IMG/VR virus record: IMGVR_UViG_3300033143_003656
Span: 1 to 45,912 of that record
Strand: one strand, 5' to 3'
DNA: 45,912 nt
DNA from: a virus
How positions within the stretch are numbered: the stretch's first letter is position 1; each line of letters begins with the position of its first letter. Made by a program: the position numbers and the translations under genes. This document shows positions 33,448 through 39,979 of the stretch, one piece after another. Below the pieces are notes generated by a model that was not told the DNA's origin, searched no databases, and was given only the letters and a program-made list of their open reading frames with translations.

Positions 33448-33736
33448 CAATCAGCTATCACTCAGAATAAGATCGACTCCAACTTTTCATATTCCAGGGA
33501 TGATGCGCTACATCGAGCATATGTATAAAGCAGATCCCACCAAAGCGATTGAACTCGCAAGCGATATGTTCAATGGGGGCGTCAAACAAAACGCCCTTCA
33601 TGAAATCTTATCAGGCCGCAGGCAACCGCTTTTCGTCCAAGACGACCTAGACGATGATTCAATGACTTACGTGTTTAGCCAAAACGAGGTTAACATGGAG
33701 ATCGTTGAGTCCTTCCACGATTCCACACACGATTAA
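33437..33736 (+). CDS. Small protein, second of two tandem paralogues
   Basis: 99 residues. It shares with the preceding protein the order Y-helix, MF-x-GGVK-x-helix (MFNGGVKQNALHEILSGRRQPL) and a final strand (MTYVFSQNE). The N-terminus NQLSLRI resembles a clamp-binding motif but is not at the C-terminus, so that is uncertain. The acidic middle (DDLDDDS) is unlike the first copy. Function unknown. Confidence 0.5.
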   Translation: MDNDNQLSLRIRSTPTFHIPGMMRYIEHMYKADPTKAIELASDMFNGGVKQNALHEILSGRRQPLFVQDDLDDDSMTYVFSQNEVNMEIVESFHDSTHD

Positions 33737-33746
33737 TTTTATTAAC

Positions 33747-33775
33747 GCCTGGCTGATCTGAGCAATCAGCCAGGC
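33747..33775 (+). promoter_or_regulatory. Leader hairpin with CTGAGCA loop
   Basis: GCCTGGCTGAT pairs perfectly with ATCAGCCAGGC over CTGAGCA. AAGGGG follows at about 33779, then the ATG at 33790. The same apex word is in the leaders at 26136 and 41314. Confidence 0.65.
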
Positions 33776-33789
33776 ACAAGGGGAAACTC

Positions 33790-34188
33790 ATGATTACTTA
33801 CAAAAGCAAAGCTGTATTCGCACTTGTTTTACTAGCAATTCTGTTAATGGCATGTGGGCCGGCTAAACCTTCGCCTATCTGTAACACCAGTGAATACCAT
33901 ACTCAAGCGGTCTTTGCTATCAATGGCGCAGCAGAGAACTACGTCAGGTACACTCGTGGTACGACAGACTATGATGAAGCCCTGTATCAAGGGCAGGGGA
34001 TTGCTAGAGATATACGCGATCTTAACTGTTCAGGCGATGAAGCAACTATCGTCAACAACATCTTAAAATCTTCCTTGTTCGCTATTGAAGCTGAGGAGAC
34101 ATCAGGTTTCTCCATTGCTAATATCTACATCGAGAAAGCCTTTAACGGCATCAACGTTTTACAAACTTATTATGGATGGAGGATATAG
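33790..34188 (+). CDS. Phage-encoded lipoprotein
   Basis: 132 residues. An N-terminal signal (KSKAVFALVLLAILLMAC) ends in a lipobox-like LMAC with C22 as the lipidation site, and the mature part (GPAKPSPIC...) has two more cysteines (NTSEY region and DLNCSG) that could pair. It is a secreted lipid-anchored protein. Phage lipoproteins in several phages block receptors and exclude superinfection (for example T5 Llp); that role here is only analogy. It has its own leader hairpin and AAGGGG site. Confidence 0.65.
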   Translation: MITYKSKAVFALVLLAILLMACGPAKPSPICNTSEYHTQAVFAINGAAENYVRYTRGTTDYDEALYQGQGIARDIRDLNCSGDEATIVNNILKSSLFAIEAEETSGFSIANIYIEKAFNGINVLQTYYGWRI

Positions 34189-34190
34189 AC

Positions 34191-34751
34191 ATGACAGAAG
34201 CTAAATTAGTCGAGATTTTGCAGGCAATATCAGATGATGTCGATCATGATCGTATCGGCGGTCTTTTGAAAATCATTAGTTCCCGTGAAGATGATATAAA
34301 GGAGTGTGAACGCCAGCTTCACAACGCATGGAAGGGAAACAAGGAGCTTCGTGAAGAGCTGGACGATGCAAACGCCAATCAGCAGCACCAAAAGTATTCG
34401 ATCACACATCTTACAGATGCTCTTGAACACTGGAAATCTTCCGCAGGTAACTGGAAGGGGTCTACTAACTACTGGAGGGGACGTACTGCCTATTGGGACA
34501 AAATAGCCGCCAGTAGAGCTGATCGTGCCGATACCCTTAAAAAAGAGTATCAAGATTCGCTCAGGATCTATATCGAGGATGCGGCCGAATTACGCGCACA
34601 TATCAATGAGCTTGAGGATCAACTAGAAACCCTTGAAAATCCAAGCTTGCCAGACGAACCATTTGCAGCCCCAGACCCAGAACTACTGGCCCAGGCCATC
34701 GACATACTGCTAGGCAACGCTGAGCCAGCTTCTACCCACGACGAGCAGTAG
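34191..34751 (+). CDS. Coiled-coil protein with tryptophan heptads
   Basis: 186 residues; start at 34191 (GGAGG about 7 nt upstream). Long helices dominate. In residues 80-103 Trp occurs every seven residues (W81, W88, W95, W102: HWKSSAGNWKGSTNYWRG), which would place Trp at the core position of a coiled coil. Heptad helices continue to about 150 (ELRAHINELEDQLETLEN), then a proline-rich acidic tail. It probably oligomerises. Family unknown. Confidence 0.6.
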   Translation: MTEAKLVEILQAISDDVDHDRIGGLLKIISSREDDIKECERQLHNAWKGNKELREELDDANANQQHQKYSITHLTDALEHWKSSAGNWKGSTNYWRGRTAYWDKIAASRADRADTLKKEYQDSLRIYIEDAAELRAHINELEDQLETLENPSLPDEPFAAPDPELLAQAIDILLGNAEPASTHDEQ

Positions 34752-34783
34752 TTCATACTTGCTCTAATGTTAGTTAAATTAAG

Positions 34784-34836
34784 TATGGAGCAGGGCCAGA
34801 CGAGAGTCTCCCCTGCTCCGAGGAGACAACCACATG
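34784..34836 (+). promoter_or_regulatory. 53-bp leader element, copy 1 (hairpin plus GAGGAG site)
   Basis: GGAGCAGGG (34787-34795) pairs with CCCTGCTCC (34811-34819) and inside it AGAC-GAGA-GTCT forms a GNRA-type tetraloop. Alternatively GTCTCC (34806-34811) pairs with GGAGAC (34822-34827), masking the ribosome site. The ATG is at 34834. The identical element is at 36158-36210. Confidence 0.75.
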
Positions 34837-35298
34837 AATATCTTAGAACAGCTAATCACCCTTGTTGAGGATTCGACCGGGACAGATGTCAACGAGCTTA
34901 TGATGTCCCTTGTTAACAACAACCTTGACAATGAACGTATGGATTACAACGAGCAAATCCGCCTTCGTGATGATCGTATCCGACTCCTTGATAGAGATAT
35001 CGCAGAGTTAAACGAGAAACTTGCTAATAAGGATGGATCATACTCACCTACTGCGTCTAATATCCCGAACTGCGTTACGGTCCGAGATCTAAAACTCGCA
35101 CTTGATGATGTCCCAGATTACCTTATGATAGTCATATCAAGCGATTCCGAAGGCAACAACATTTCTCCAATGTCTGCTAGTACGTTTAATGGAGAATACA
35201 TAGCCTACTCGAATTGCTGGTCAGGCCAGATGTATTCTCGTGGACAATCAAAAGACGCAACAGCCATCCCAGCTCTAGTTTTGTATCCGGTGCAATGA
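34834..35298 (+). CDS. Conserved phage protein with coiled coil and TVRDLKLAL domain
   Basis: 154 residues. The first 70 are a charged helix (RLRDDRIRLLDRDIAELNEKLANK). The second half (TVRDLKLALDDVPDYLMIVISSDSEGN ... PALVLYP) matches a small phage domain in which a hydrophobic helix precedes D-hhI/V-SSDxEGN and a final P-hhLYP. The domain is common but unassigned. It is translated from leader copy 1. Its stop overlaps the next ATG (ATGA). Confidence 0.6.
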   Translation: MNILEQLITLVEDSTGTDVNELMMSLVNNNLDNERMDYNEQIRLRDDRIRLLDRDIAELNEKLANKDGSYSPTASNIPNCVTVRDLKLALDDVPDYLMIVISSDSEGNNISPMSASTFNGEYIAYSNCWSGQMYSRGQSKDATAIPALVLYPVQ

Positions 35299-36149
35299 TG
35301 AAACAAAAACCAACGATCACCACTCTGTCATTAGGAGGAGGAGTACAATCAAGCGCCATTGCTGAAATGATTGCAGAAGGCGTGCTCCCGATTCCTAACT
35401 TAATCTTATTCGCAGACACAGGCGATGAGCCTCAGTATGTCTATGATCAAATAGCCTATCTGAAGAAACGACTCTTTGGTCTATGTGAGTTTCAAACAGT
35501 TTCCGCCGGCAACCTTGTTGACGAACTTACTTCAGGCACGAAACGCTTCGCCGCTATCCCTGTTTTTACAGTGATGAAGGATAACGGGAAAGTTAGCAGA
35601 CTCCGCAGACAATGCACTAATGAGTACAAGATCGTCCCAATTGAGCGAGCTGTTCGTGAATACCTGCTCAGCATTGGTCATGCCAAACGAGACAAGAGAG
35701 GCATCACGATCCCCAAAACCGTATTCATTGAAACCTGGTTAGGCATATCGCTTGATGAGGTTGTACGCATGAAGCCATCACGAAGTAAGCGTTTTATCAA
35801 TCGCTGGCCGCTGATTGAAATGCGAATGACCCGCCAGGATTGCCTTGACTGGCTTAGGGCCAGAGGTTTGCCGATTCCGCGTAAGTCGTCTTGTCGAATT
35901 TGTCCATATCATGACAACGTTCATTGGCAGGAGATGAAACAAGACGATCCCCAGGATTGGAAACACGTCGTTGCTTTTGATGACTTTCTGCGAGCAGGCG
36001 ACGGCCGTTTCTCTGCTACAGCAAAAGGCGAGCTATTCATGCACCGTGACTGTGTTCCGCTAAGCCAGGTCGATTTACGACCTAAACACGAGCAAGAAGG
36101 CCAGCTTTCTTTCCTAGACATTTGCGATGAAGGACATTGCTTTATTTAA
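35295..36149 (+). CDS. PAPS-reductase-like / adenine nucleotide alpha-hydrolase enzyme
   Basis: 284 residues. The PP-loop is SLGGGVQSS (12-20), followed by PNLILFADTGDE and QYVYDQIAYLKK as in phage phosphoadenosine-phosphosulfate-reductase-like proteins. Conserved cysteines occur in RRQCTNEYK and SSCRICPYHDN. Family members activate substrates with ATP; phage versions are thought to act on DNA or sulfur chemistry rather than sulfate assimilation, but the substrate is unknown. Near the C-terminus EGQLSFLDI resembles a clamp-binding motif. It starts at 35295 by ATGA overlap. Confidence 0.7.
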   Translation: MMKQKPTITTLSLGGGVQSSAIAEMIAEGVLPIPNLILFADTGDEPQYVYDQIAYLKKRLFGLCEFQTVSAGNLVDELTSGTKRFAAIPVFTVMKDNGKVSRLRRQCTNEYKIVPIERAVREYLLSIGHAKRDKRGITIPKTVFIETWLGISLDEVVRMKPSRSKRFINRWPLIEMRMTRQDCLDWLRARGLPIPRKSSCRICPYHDNVHWQEMKQDDPQDWKHVVAFDDFLRAGDGRFSATAKGELFMHRDCVPLSQVDLRPKHEQEGQLSFLDICDEGHCFI

Positions 36150-36157
36150 CCCAACAT

Positions 36158-36210
36158 TATGGAGCAGGGCCAGACGAGAGTCTCCCCTGCTCCGAGGAGA
36201 CAACCACATG
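36158..36210 (+). promoter_or_regulatory. 53-bp leader element, copy 2
   Basis: Identical over 53 bp to 34784-34836, ending in the ATG at 36208. Hairpin arms are 36161-36169 and 36185-36193; the ribosome site is at 36194-36199. Flanking sequences differ, so it has been copied as a unit. Confidence 0.75.
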
Positions 36211-36651
36211 GCCCTACACACCAAACGAACTATCTTGAAGCCGATGTTTTTACTTGAGTCAGATGGAACATCCATGTTATCACCCGCATGGATACGTATT
36301 CTGATCCGCAATGCCCATCAAGGTAATGCAAGCATAACAATAGTTGAAGATGATATGACAGAGATTTGTTTATTTGTGATAAAAGGCGAATTGTTCGGCG
36401 TTCTTCTCTCCTACGATGTACAAATGTTCAGCATCTTCACGCTGCAAGAGGTAATCGAATGGCACAGGATAAAGCGTATTCATGCCTTGCTTCTTGAATG
36501 GTCCGATCTTGAAGATAGACGAGAAGTTCTTTGCGAACGCTCCACCGAAACCGAAGATGGATTAGATTTCCACCTCACTCATGAAGAGGAAGTGGAACTC
36601 GCCACCATCTGCGCCCGACTGACAGAGTTAGATAAAGAAGATTGGTCTTAA
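36208..36651 (+). CDS. Unknown 147-residue protein
   Basis: 147 residues translated from leader copy 2. It has an N-terminal helical part and a strand pair (ASITIVEDDMTEICLFVIKGELFGVLL), then a helical C-terminal half rich in E/R (EWSDLEDRREVLCERSTETEDG). No signature recognised. It shares its leader with the 34834 gene, so the two proteins should be coregulated. Confidence 0.5.
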   Translation: MALHTKRTILKPMFLLESDGTSMLSPAWIRILIRNAHQGNASITIVEDDMTEICLFVIKGELFGVLLSYDVQMFSIFTLQEVIEWHRIKRIHALLLEWSDLEDRREVLCERSTETEDGLDFHLTHEEEVELATICARLTELDKEDWS

Positions 36652-36664
36652 AGGAGACAACCTA

Positions 36665-36871
36665 ATGACACGATCACAGTTTGAAAATTTACGCCCTGGC
36701 GACAAGTTCCTATTCATGTTCAAGACCTACACCGTATCCACGGTAGAAACTACGTACAACTATGACAGCGGCCATCCCCCAACAGAAGTTAATCACACCA
36801 TCAACACCGGCTCCCCCTCCAGACGCTTAAAGGTTAATGACCGAGAAGTTGAACAATGCAGATTGTTATAA
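36665..36871 (+). CDS. Small beta-rich protein, unknown
   Basis: 68 residues. It begins MTRSQFENLRPGDKFLFMFKTYTV, a pattern of small phage beta barrels (LRPGDKF turn). AAAGGAGACAACCTA precedes the ATG. The C-terminus is basic (SRRLKVNDREVEQCRLL). It is the last gene before a 290-bp gene-free stretch. Function unknown. Confidence 0.5.
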   Translation: MTRSQFENLRPGDKFLFMFKTYTVSTVETTYNYDSGHPPTEVNHTINTGSPSRRLKVNDREVEQCRLL

Positions 36872-36914
36872 CGATCTTTATTACTCGACCTGGCTGCTAG
36901 GGCATCCAGGCACG

Positions 36915-36943
36915 ACCTCCTGGCGCGAGCGGCGCCAGGAGGT
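36915..36943 (+). promoter_or_regulatory. Perfect 12-bp GC-rich hairpin
   Basis: ACCTCCTGGCGC pairs with GCGCCAGGAGGT over GAGCG. There is no T tract after it, so it is more likely a structural or processing element than a terminator. Confidence 0.7.
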
Positions 36944-36955
36944 TCGGCGGAGTCA

Positions 36956-36969
36956 GCCTGAGGACAGGC
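36956..36969 (+). promoter_or_regulatory. Hairpin with AGGA tetraloop
   Basis: GCCTG-AGGA-CAGGC; same loop and stem length as 26001 and 37843, with different stem bases. Confidence 0.6.
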
Positions 36970-37142
36970 AGCCTCCACCGAATGTACGGGAGGACCCTCG
37001 CTTCGCCTGCGACGGTGCGGGGAGCCTCTCTCGACAACGTTTTAGTTATTCCACATGATCGCGCCGGCCAAACAGCCGACTTCCGAGGACTCCACCCGGC
37101 TGTTAAGCCGGCTGCTAGTTGTTTTATCAAACCTATTTAGTT

Positions 37143-37159
37143 ATTCACGAGGAGTGAAT
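37143..37159 (+). promoter_or_regulatory. Hairpin with Shine-Dalgarno in its loop
   Basis: ATTCAC-GAGGA-GTGAAT, 3 nt before the ATG at 37163. The ribosome site is presented in the loop. A near-identical but unpaired leader (CACGAGGAGTAAATCTT) precedes the 29504 gene. Confidence 0.6.
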
Positions 37160-37162
37160 CTT

Positions 37163-37771
37163 ATGAACATTAACAGCCCAGAGTACAAAGCATGGAACAA
37201 GCGAAATTCAGACGAAGCATACGCCGAAGAGATCGACGCAGCCATGGATGAATATGCAGTCTCGCATGATCAGGAAATCCCCCGATATCCCGAGCGAGAT
37301 GAGATCGCCCATCCTAAGCGTGATGAGATCACCATCACGAAAGTTCGCGTCTACTATGACATTGAAGTCGAGTACAGCATCAACGGAATAGAGGACTTCA
37401 TGCTGCTGGAGCAAGGCATGGATCTAGCTGGAGAAGGAGGTCCAGCATCTAAAGCGGCAGGCCAGTTCCTTCGTCGCTGGCCGCAAGAGAAGATCATTGA
37501 CTTGATCGCCGGTCATGAGGAAGATGAGGACGACGCGATACAGCAAGCAATCTTTGCCGATATCTCCATGTTCACCAAATCCGCAGAAAACGAAGGAATC
37601 AAGGTTGAGCACATTTTCCCTGACCAAGCTGCTCAGCGACAGTACACTGAGTTCGAAGTTAGAATCCTCAAACTAACTCGCCAAGTAGAGGATGCTCCTG
37701 CTTATTCGAAGCAACACTTCGATGCACAAACAGCCCTACTAGCAACACTTAAAGAGAAAGCAAAGAAGTAA
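37163..37771 (+). CDS. Unknown acidic protein, 202 residues
   Basis: 202 residues from the ATG at 37163. The frame is open upstream to 37055 but lacks a ribosome site there. The first 60 residues are charged (EIDAAMDEYAVSHDQEIPRYPERDE, with duplicated ERDEIAHPKRDEI). A beta segment follows (TKVRVYYDIEVEYSINGIEDFM), then helices ending in KEKAKK. A beta-then-helical arrangement could be a small binding domain. Its leader holds the loop-exposed ribosome site described at 37143. No family recognised. Confidence 0.5.
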   Translation: MNINSPEYKAWNKRNSDEAYAEEIDAAMDEYAVSHDQEIPRYPERDEIAHPKRDEITITKVRVYYDIEVEYSINGIEDFMLLEQGMDLAGEGGPASKAAGQFLRRWPQEKIIDLIAGHEEDEDDAIQQAIFADISMFTKSAENEGIKVEHIFPDQAAQRQYTEFEVRILKLTRQVEDAPAYSKQHFDAQTALLATLKEKAKK

Positions 37772-37783
37772 GGAATGATCACA

Positions 37784-37815
37784 CCCCTGAAGGAGCATAT
37801 ACGCCCCTTCAGGGG
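37784..37815 (+). terminator. Hairpin downstream of the 37163 gene, possible terminator
   Basis: CCCCTGAAGG pairs with CCTTCAGGGG over 12 nt. ATCTAATTAAG follows, so there is only a weak T tract; it may be a processing hairpin instead. Confidence 0.45.
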
Positions 37816-37842
37816 ATCTAATTAAGAGAAAACTATTGTGTA

Positions 37843-37856
37843 GTCGGAGGACCGAC
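37843..37856 (+). promoter_or_regulatory. Hairpin with AGGA tetraloop
   Basis: GTCGG-AGGA-CCGAC; third perfect member of the AGGA-loop set. A looser fourth (CGGAT-GAGGA-ATCCG) is at 38197-38211. Confidence 0.6.
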
Positions 37857-38046
37857 GGGGAAATTATAAGACGTTTCTCTTGAAGTAAGTTCGCAACAAC
37901 AACTCGAAGTAACCCATCAATCACGAAAACCGCACTACTGCAAACCCCTTCGAGCATAGCCGCAAAATAAGGAATGATCATATACTCCCTTGTTTTCGCA
38001 TAGTCCTCTTACCCTACGGGTAACGGTAAGTCGAAGCCATATAGTA

Positions 38047-38074
38047 TTTACAATCGTGCCATACTGTGTATATC
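38047..38074 (+). promoter_or_regulatory. Possible sigma70-like promoter into the hairpin block
   Basis: TTTACA, 16 nt, TATATC. Weaker than the other promoters here, but well placed before the hairpins. Confidence 0.45.
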
Positions 38075-38315
38075 TCCACATGCCCTCCACATACATACAC
38101 ATGCCCCCCCCACAGAGCACGTGCTGTCACATGCGGGTCACGTGCTCTGCCTGGCTACACACATGCCTTCACATGCAGGCGGATGCAAGCACGAAACGGA
38201 TGAGGAATCCGAAGCTAATACTAGGACGAACCCGAAGTCGAAACGGCCGTGCCAACACGTGCCTGCACACCCGTGCGGGTACATCCCCCACCCCCACATG
38301 CGCCTACATGCAAGA

Positions 38316-38366
38316 GCCGGCTACCAGGTGTACCATAAAATATATGGTACACCTCTGGTGGCCGGC
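38316..38366 (+). ncRNA. 22-bp extended hairpin
   Basis: GCCGGCTACC pairs with GGTGGCCGGC, then after a 2-nt bulge a 12-bp stem (AGGTGTACCATA with TATGGTACACCT) closes over AAATA. Almost all pairs are Watson-Crick. The whole is palindromic, so a DNA role (cruciform) is also possible. Confidence 0.6.
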
Positions 38367-38417
38367 TTATTCGAACGGCCGTAGGTATGCACATACCTAC
38401 ACTACACATACCTATAC

Positions 38418-38485
38418 GTGTGGGAGGAAACCGAAGCGTGAGTGTTACCTTCAGGTAACACGAACAATGAGGTTTCCTCCCACAC
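38418..38485 (+). ncRNA. Hairpin with symmetric 9x9 internal loop
   Basis: The outer stem GTGTGGGAGGAAACC pairs with GGTTTCCTCCCACAC (15 bp). The inner stem GTGTTACC pairs with GGTAACAC (8 bp, loop TTCA). The two 9-nt strands between them (GAAGCGTGA and GAACAATGA) are similar and both start and end with GA, which could stack as tandem G-A pairs. This is a highly organised RNA shape. Confidence 0.65.
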
Positions 38486-38499
38486 ATACACACACACGG

Positions 38500-38572
38500 C
38501 ACACCACACGGGTGGCATGTAACATGACGGCCGTGTGGTGTGGGCATGTGCGAGCTTGGCGAAGCACGTGCC
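38500..38572 (+). ncRNA. Two adjacent hairpins
   Basis: CACACCACACGG pairs with CCGTGTGGTGTG (38500-38542, 12 bp). Immediately after it GGCATGTGC pairs with GCACGTGCC (38543-38572, one T-G pair, 12-nt loop). Confidence 0.6.
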
Positions 38573-38983
38573 GTCTATTATATACACAGTATAGAATAGA
38601 CTAAGATACAGATAAGATGGGACGACCGGCCGGAGTGCCGGTCGTGGCGAACACCTTCGCCTAAGAGATGTCACCGAGAGGTTATACCCGGAACCCCCCT
38701 TGCAAACCCTTTCTCCTTTCTAGACGTTACCCCATCGCACCAACCCTATAAGGCAAGCAGGCAAGAACACCATAACCAGACAGATCCCAGGCAGGTAAAC
38801 ACCGTAGATTCGGCGCGTAATCAAAACAAAAACACTTGGAACAGGGGGAAAGAGCAAGAAAGCCTAAAATTATTTCAGATCCCCCCTCCTAGCATTAATC
38901 AGTACGGAAAGACAAAGGAAACGTGGTAAGATAAAAAGCATCAAACCAAAAAGGCAAACCAAAGACACCGAAGGAGTCTCCTA

Positions 38984-39943
38984 ATGAGCAAAAGCGACAA
39001 CGGGCAGGGGCCATCGACATCTCCCAAGGAAGAGAAGCAGGCCAAAGAGCAGACAGATGAGTCAAAAGAACGGCCGAGCAACAACCCACCTCCTCCAAAA
39101 GTACAGAAAGAGAAGTGGTGGAAGGCAGGCGGTAAGGGCCAGGAGAAGAGTCACGAGTGGCAGCAGGGGCAGAGTGCCGAGTATGCTGGGGTGAACCTTC
39201 CAGAGCGTAAGCAACAAGACGAAAGCACAATAGACTGGTTAGCCAGGAGTTTAGGTAAGCCTAAGCACGAAGAGTTCGCTGAGATGACCAGGTGGGTGAG
39301 CAAAACCGCCCTAGAAGATAACATCACCGAGCATAATCTAAGATGGATAGAAAACGCACGGCCGATCCTGGACAAAATAGACCAGTGGAAAATCAAGAAC
39401 AGTGATCTGTTACAGATGAAGAGGACCATCCTACTCGTTGTTGCTGCTGATTACATGAACAAGCCCAGGCACAAAGTATTCAAGCTAGACATCACCGCTA
39501 CCGAGACCAGTTGGAAAAGGTGGATGACCATTCCAAGGATCAGGAGCGTATACGAAGAAATTTACAGCATGATGGAAAGCGAGATCATGGCGCATGAGTT
39601 GGCAGAAGTGCGGAAGGCAACCAGGATCACGCGCATAAGTGCAGGACGGGCGGCAGAAGTCAGGACGCAGTTGTTAGAGCATCCAAACCCGTGGGTGCAA
39701 CTGCAAGCTGCGAGAGACATCATGCAGGGCGCCGACAGGAGCACAGCCGCGAAAGGGCCAGTGAGCGTGACATTAAAAGGCGAGCTGAGCGAAGGGCAAA
39801 TGGCACAGCTAATGGATCGGGCAACCAAAGAGCTAAACGGCTGGGACGAATTAGGCGCAGCACCAGGCACAGAAAACGGCCGTCCGGTCGTGATCCTAGA
39901 CCAGACAAAAGTCAGCGACGATCAAGAACTCCCCGTCGAATAG
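38984..39943 (+). CDS. Terminase small-subunit-like DNA-binding protein
   Basis: 319 residues. The first 60 are low-complexity and charged (Q/K/E/P-rich). A helical segment with HTH character lies at about 150-185 (KVFKLDITATETSWKRWMTIP). Later EHPNPWVQLQAARDIMQG resembles the conserved (D/H)PNP-S-xR-AA-xIL segment of terminase small subunits and related HTH proteins. AAGGAGTCTCCTA precedes the start. Small subunits recognise the packaging site, and here the gene directly follows 1.2 kb of structured DNA. A large subunit is not in the window, so the call is tentative. Confidence 0.5.
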   Translation: MSKSDNGQGPSTSPKEEKQAKEQTDESKERPSNNPPPPKVQKEKWWKAGGKGQEKSHEWQQGQSAEYAGVNLPERKQQDESTIDWLARSLGKPKHEEFAEMTRWVSKTALEDNITEHNLRWIENARPILDKIDQWKIKNSDLLQMKRTILLVVAADYMNKPRHKVFKLDITATETSWKRWMTIPRIRSVYEEIYSMMESEIMAHELAEVRKATRITRISAGRAAEVRTQLLEHPNPWVQLQAARDIMQGADRSTAAKGPVSVTLKGELSEGQMAQLMDRATKELNGWDELGAAPGTENGRPVVILDQTKVSDDQELPVE

Positions 39944-39972
39944 TTGCGCAGTTCGGTTTCATCAGGTATAAT
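39944..39972 (+). promoter_or_regulatory. Promoter giving a leaderless methyltransferase transcript
   Basis: TTGCGC, 17 nt, TATAAT; the -10 ends 7 nt before the ATG at 39980, so the expected start site is at or beside the A of the ATG and no Shine-Dalgarno exists. The 17-nt spacer (AGTTCGGTTTCATCAGG) and TATAAT are repeated exactly at 41270. Confidence 0.8.
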
Positions 39973-39979
39973 CCTTCGT

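Larger units (their letters stand above)
36872..37162 (+). other. Gene-free stretch with GC-rich hairpins
   Basis: No credible gene. It includes a perfect 12-bp hairpin (36915-36943), an AGGA-loop hairpin (36956-36969), a smaller GGG-AGGA-CCC word near 36985, and a Shine-Dalgarno hairpin (37143-37159). TTAGTTATT occurs at about 37043 and 37136 and also at about 26039. Confidence 0.6.
37772..38983 (+). other. 1.2-kb structured gene-free region before terminase-like gene
   Basis: No frame has a credible start. There are at least nine hairpins: 37784-37815, 37843-37856, 38113-38149, 38197-38211, 38316-38366, 38418-38485, 38500-38542, 38543-38572 and 38622-38661. ACATGC and CACACC words are frequent, and TAAGGAATGATCA occurs at 37769 and 37968. 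A promoter (38047-38074) fits transcription of the hairpin block. The position before a terminase-small-subunit-like gene also fits a packaging site. Confidence 0.65.

Noticed and set aside
36837-37162. Open frames and longer starts upstream of the 37163 gene
   Set aside because: They cover GC-rich hairpins and lack ribosome sites, while the ATG at 37163 has GAGGA immediately upstream.
38221-38674. Minus-strand open frames over the hairpin block
   Set aside because: No ribosome sites, cysteine/His-rich composition produced by CACACC and ACATGC words, and the frames are interrupted by palindromes.
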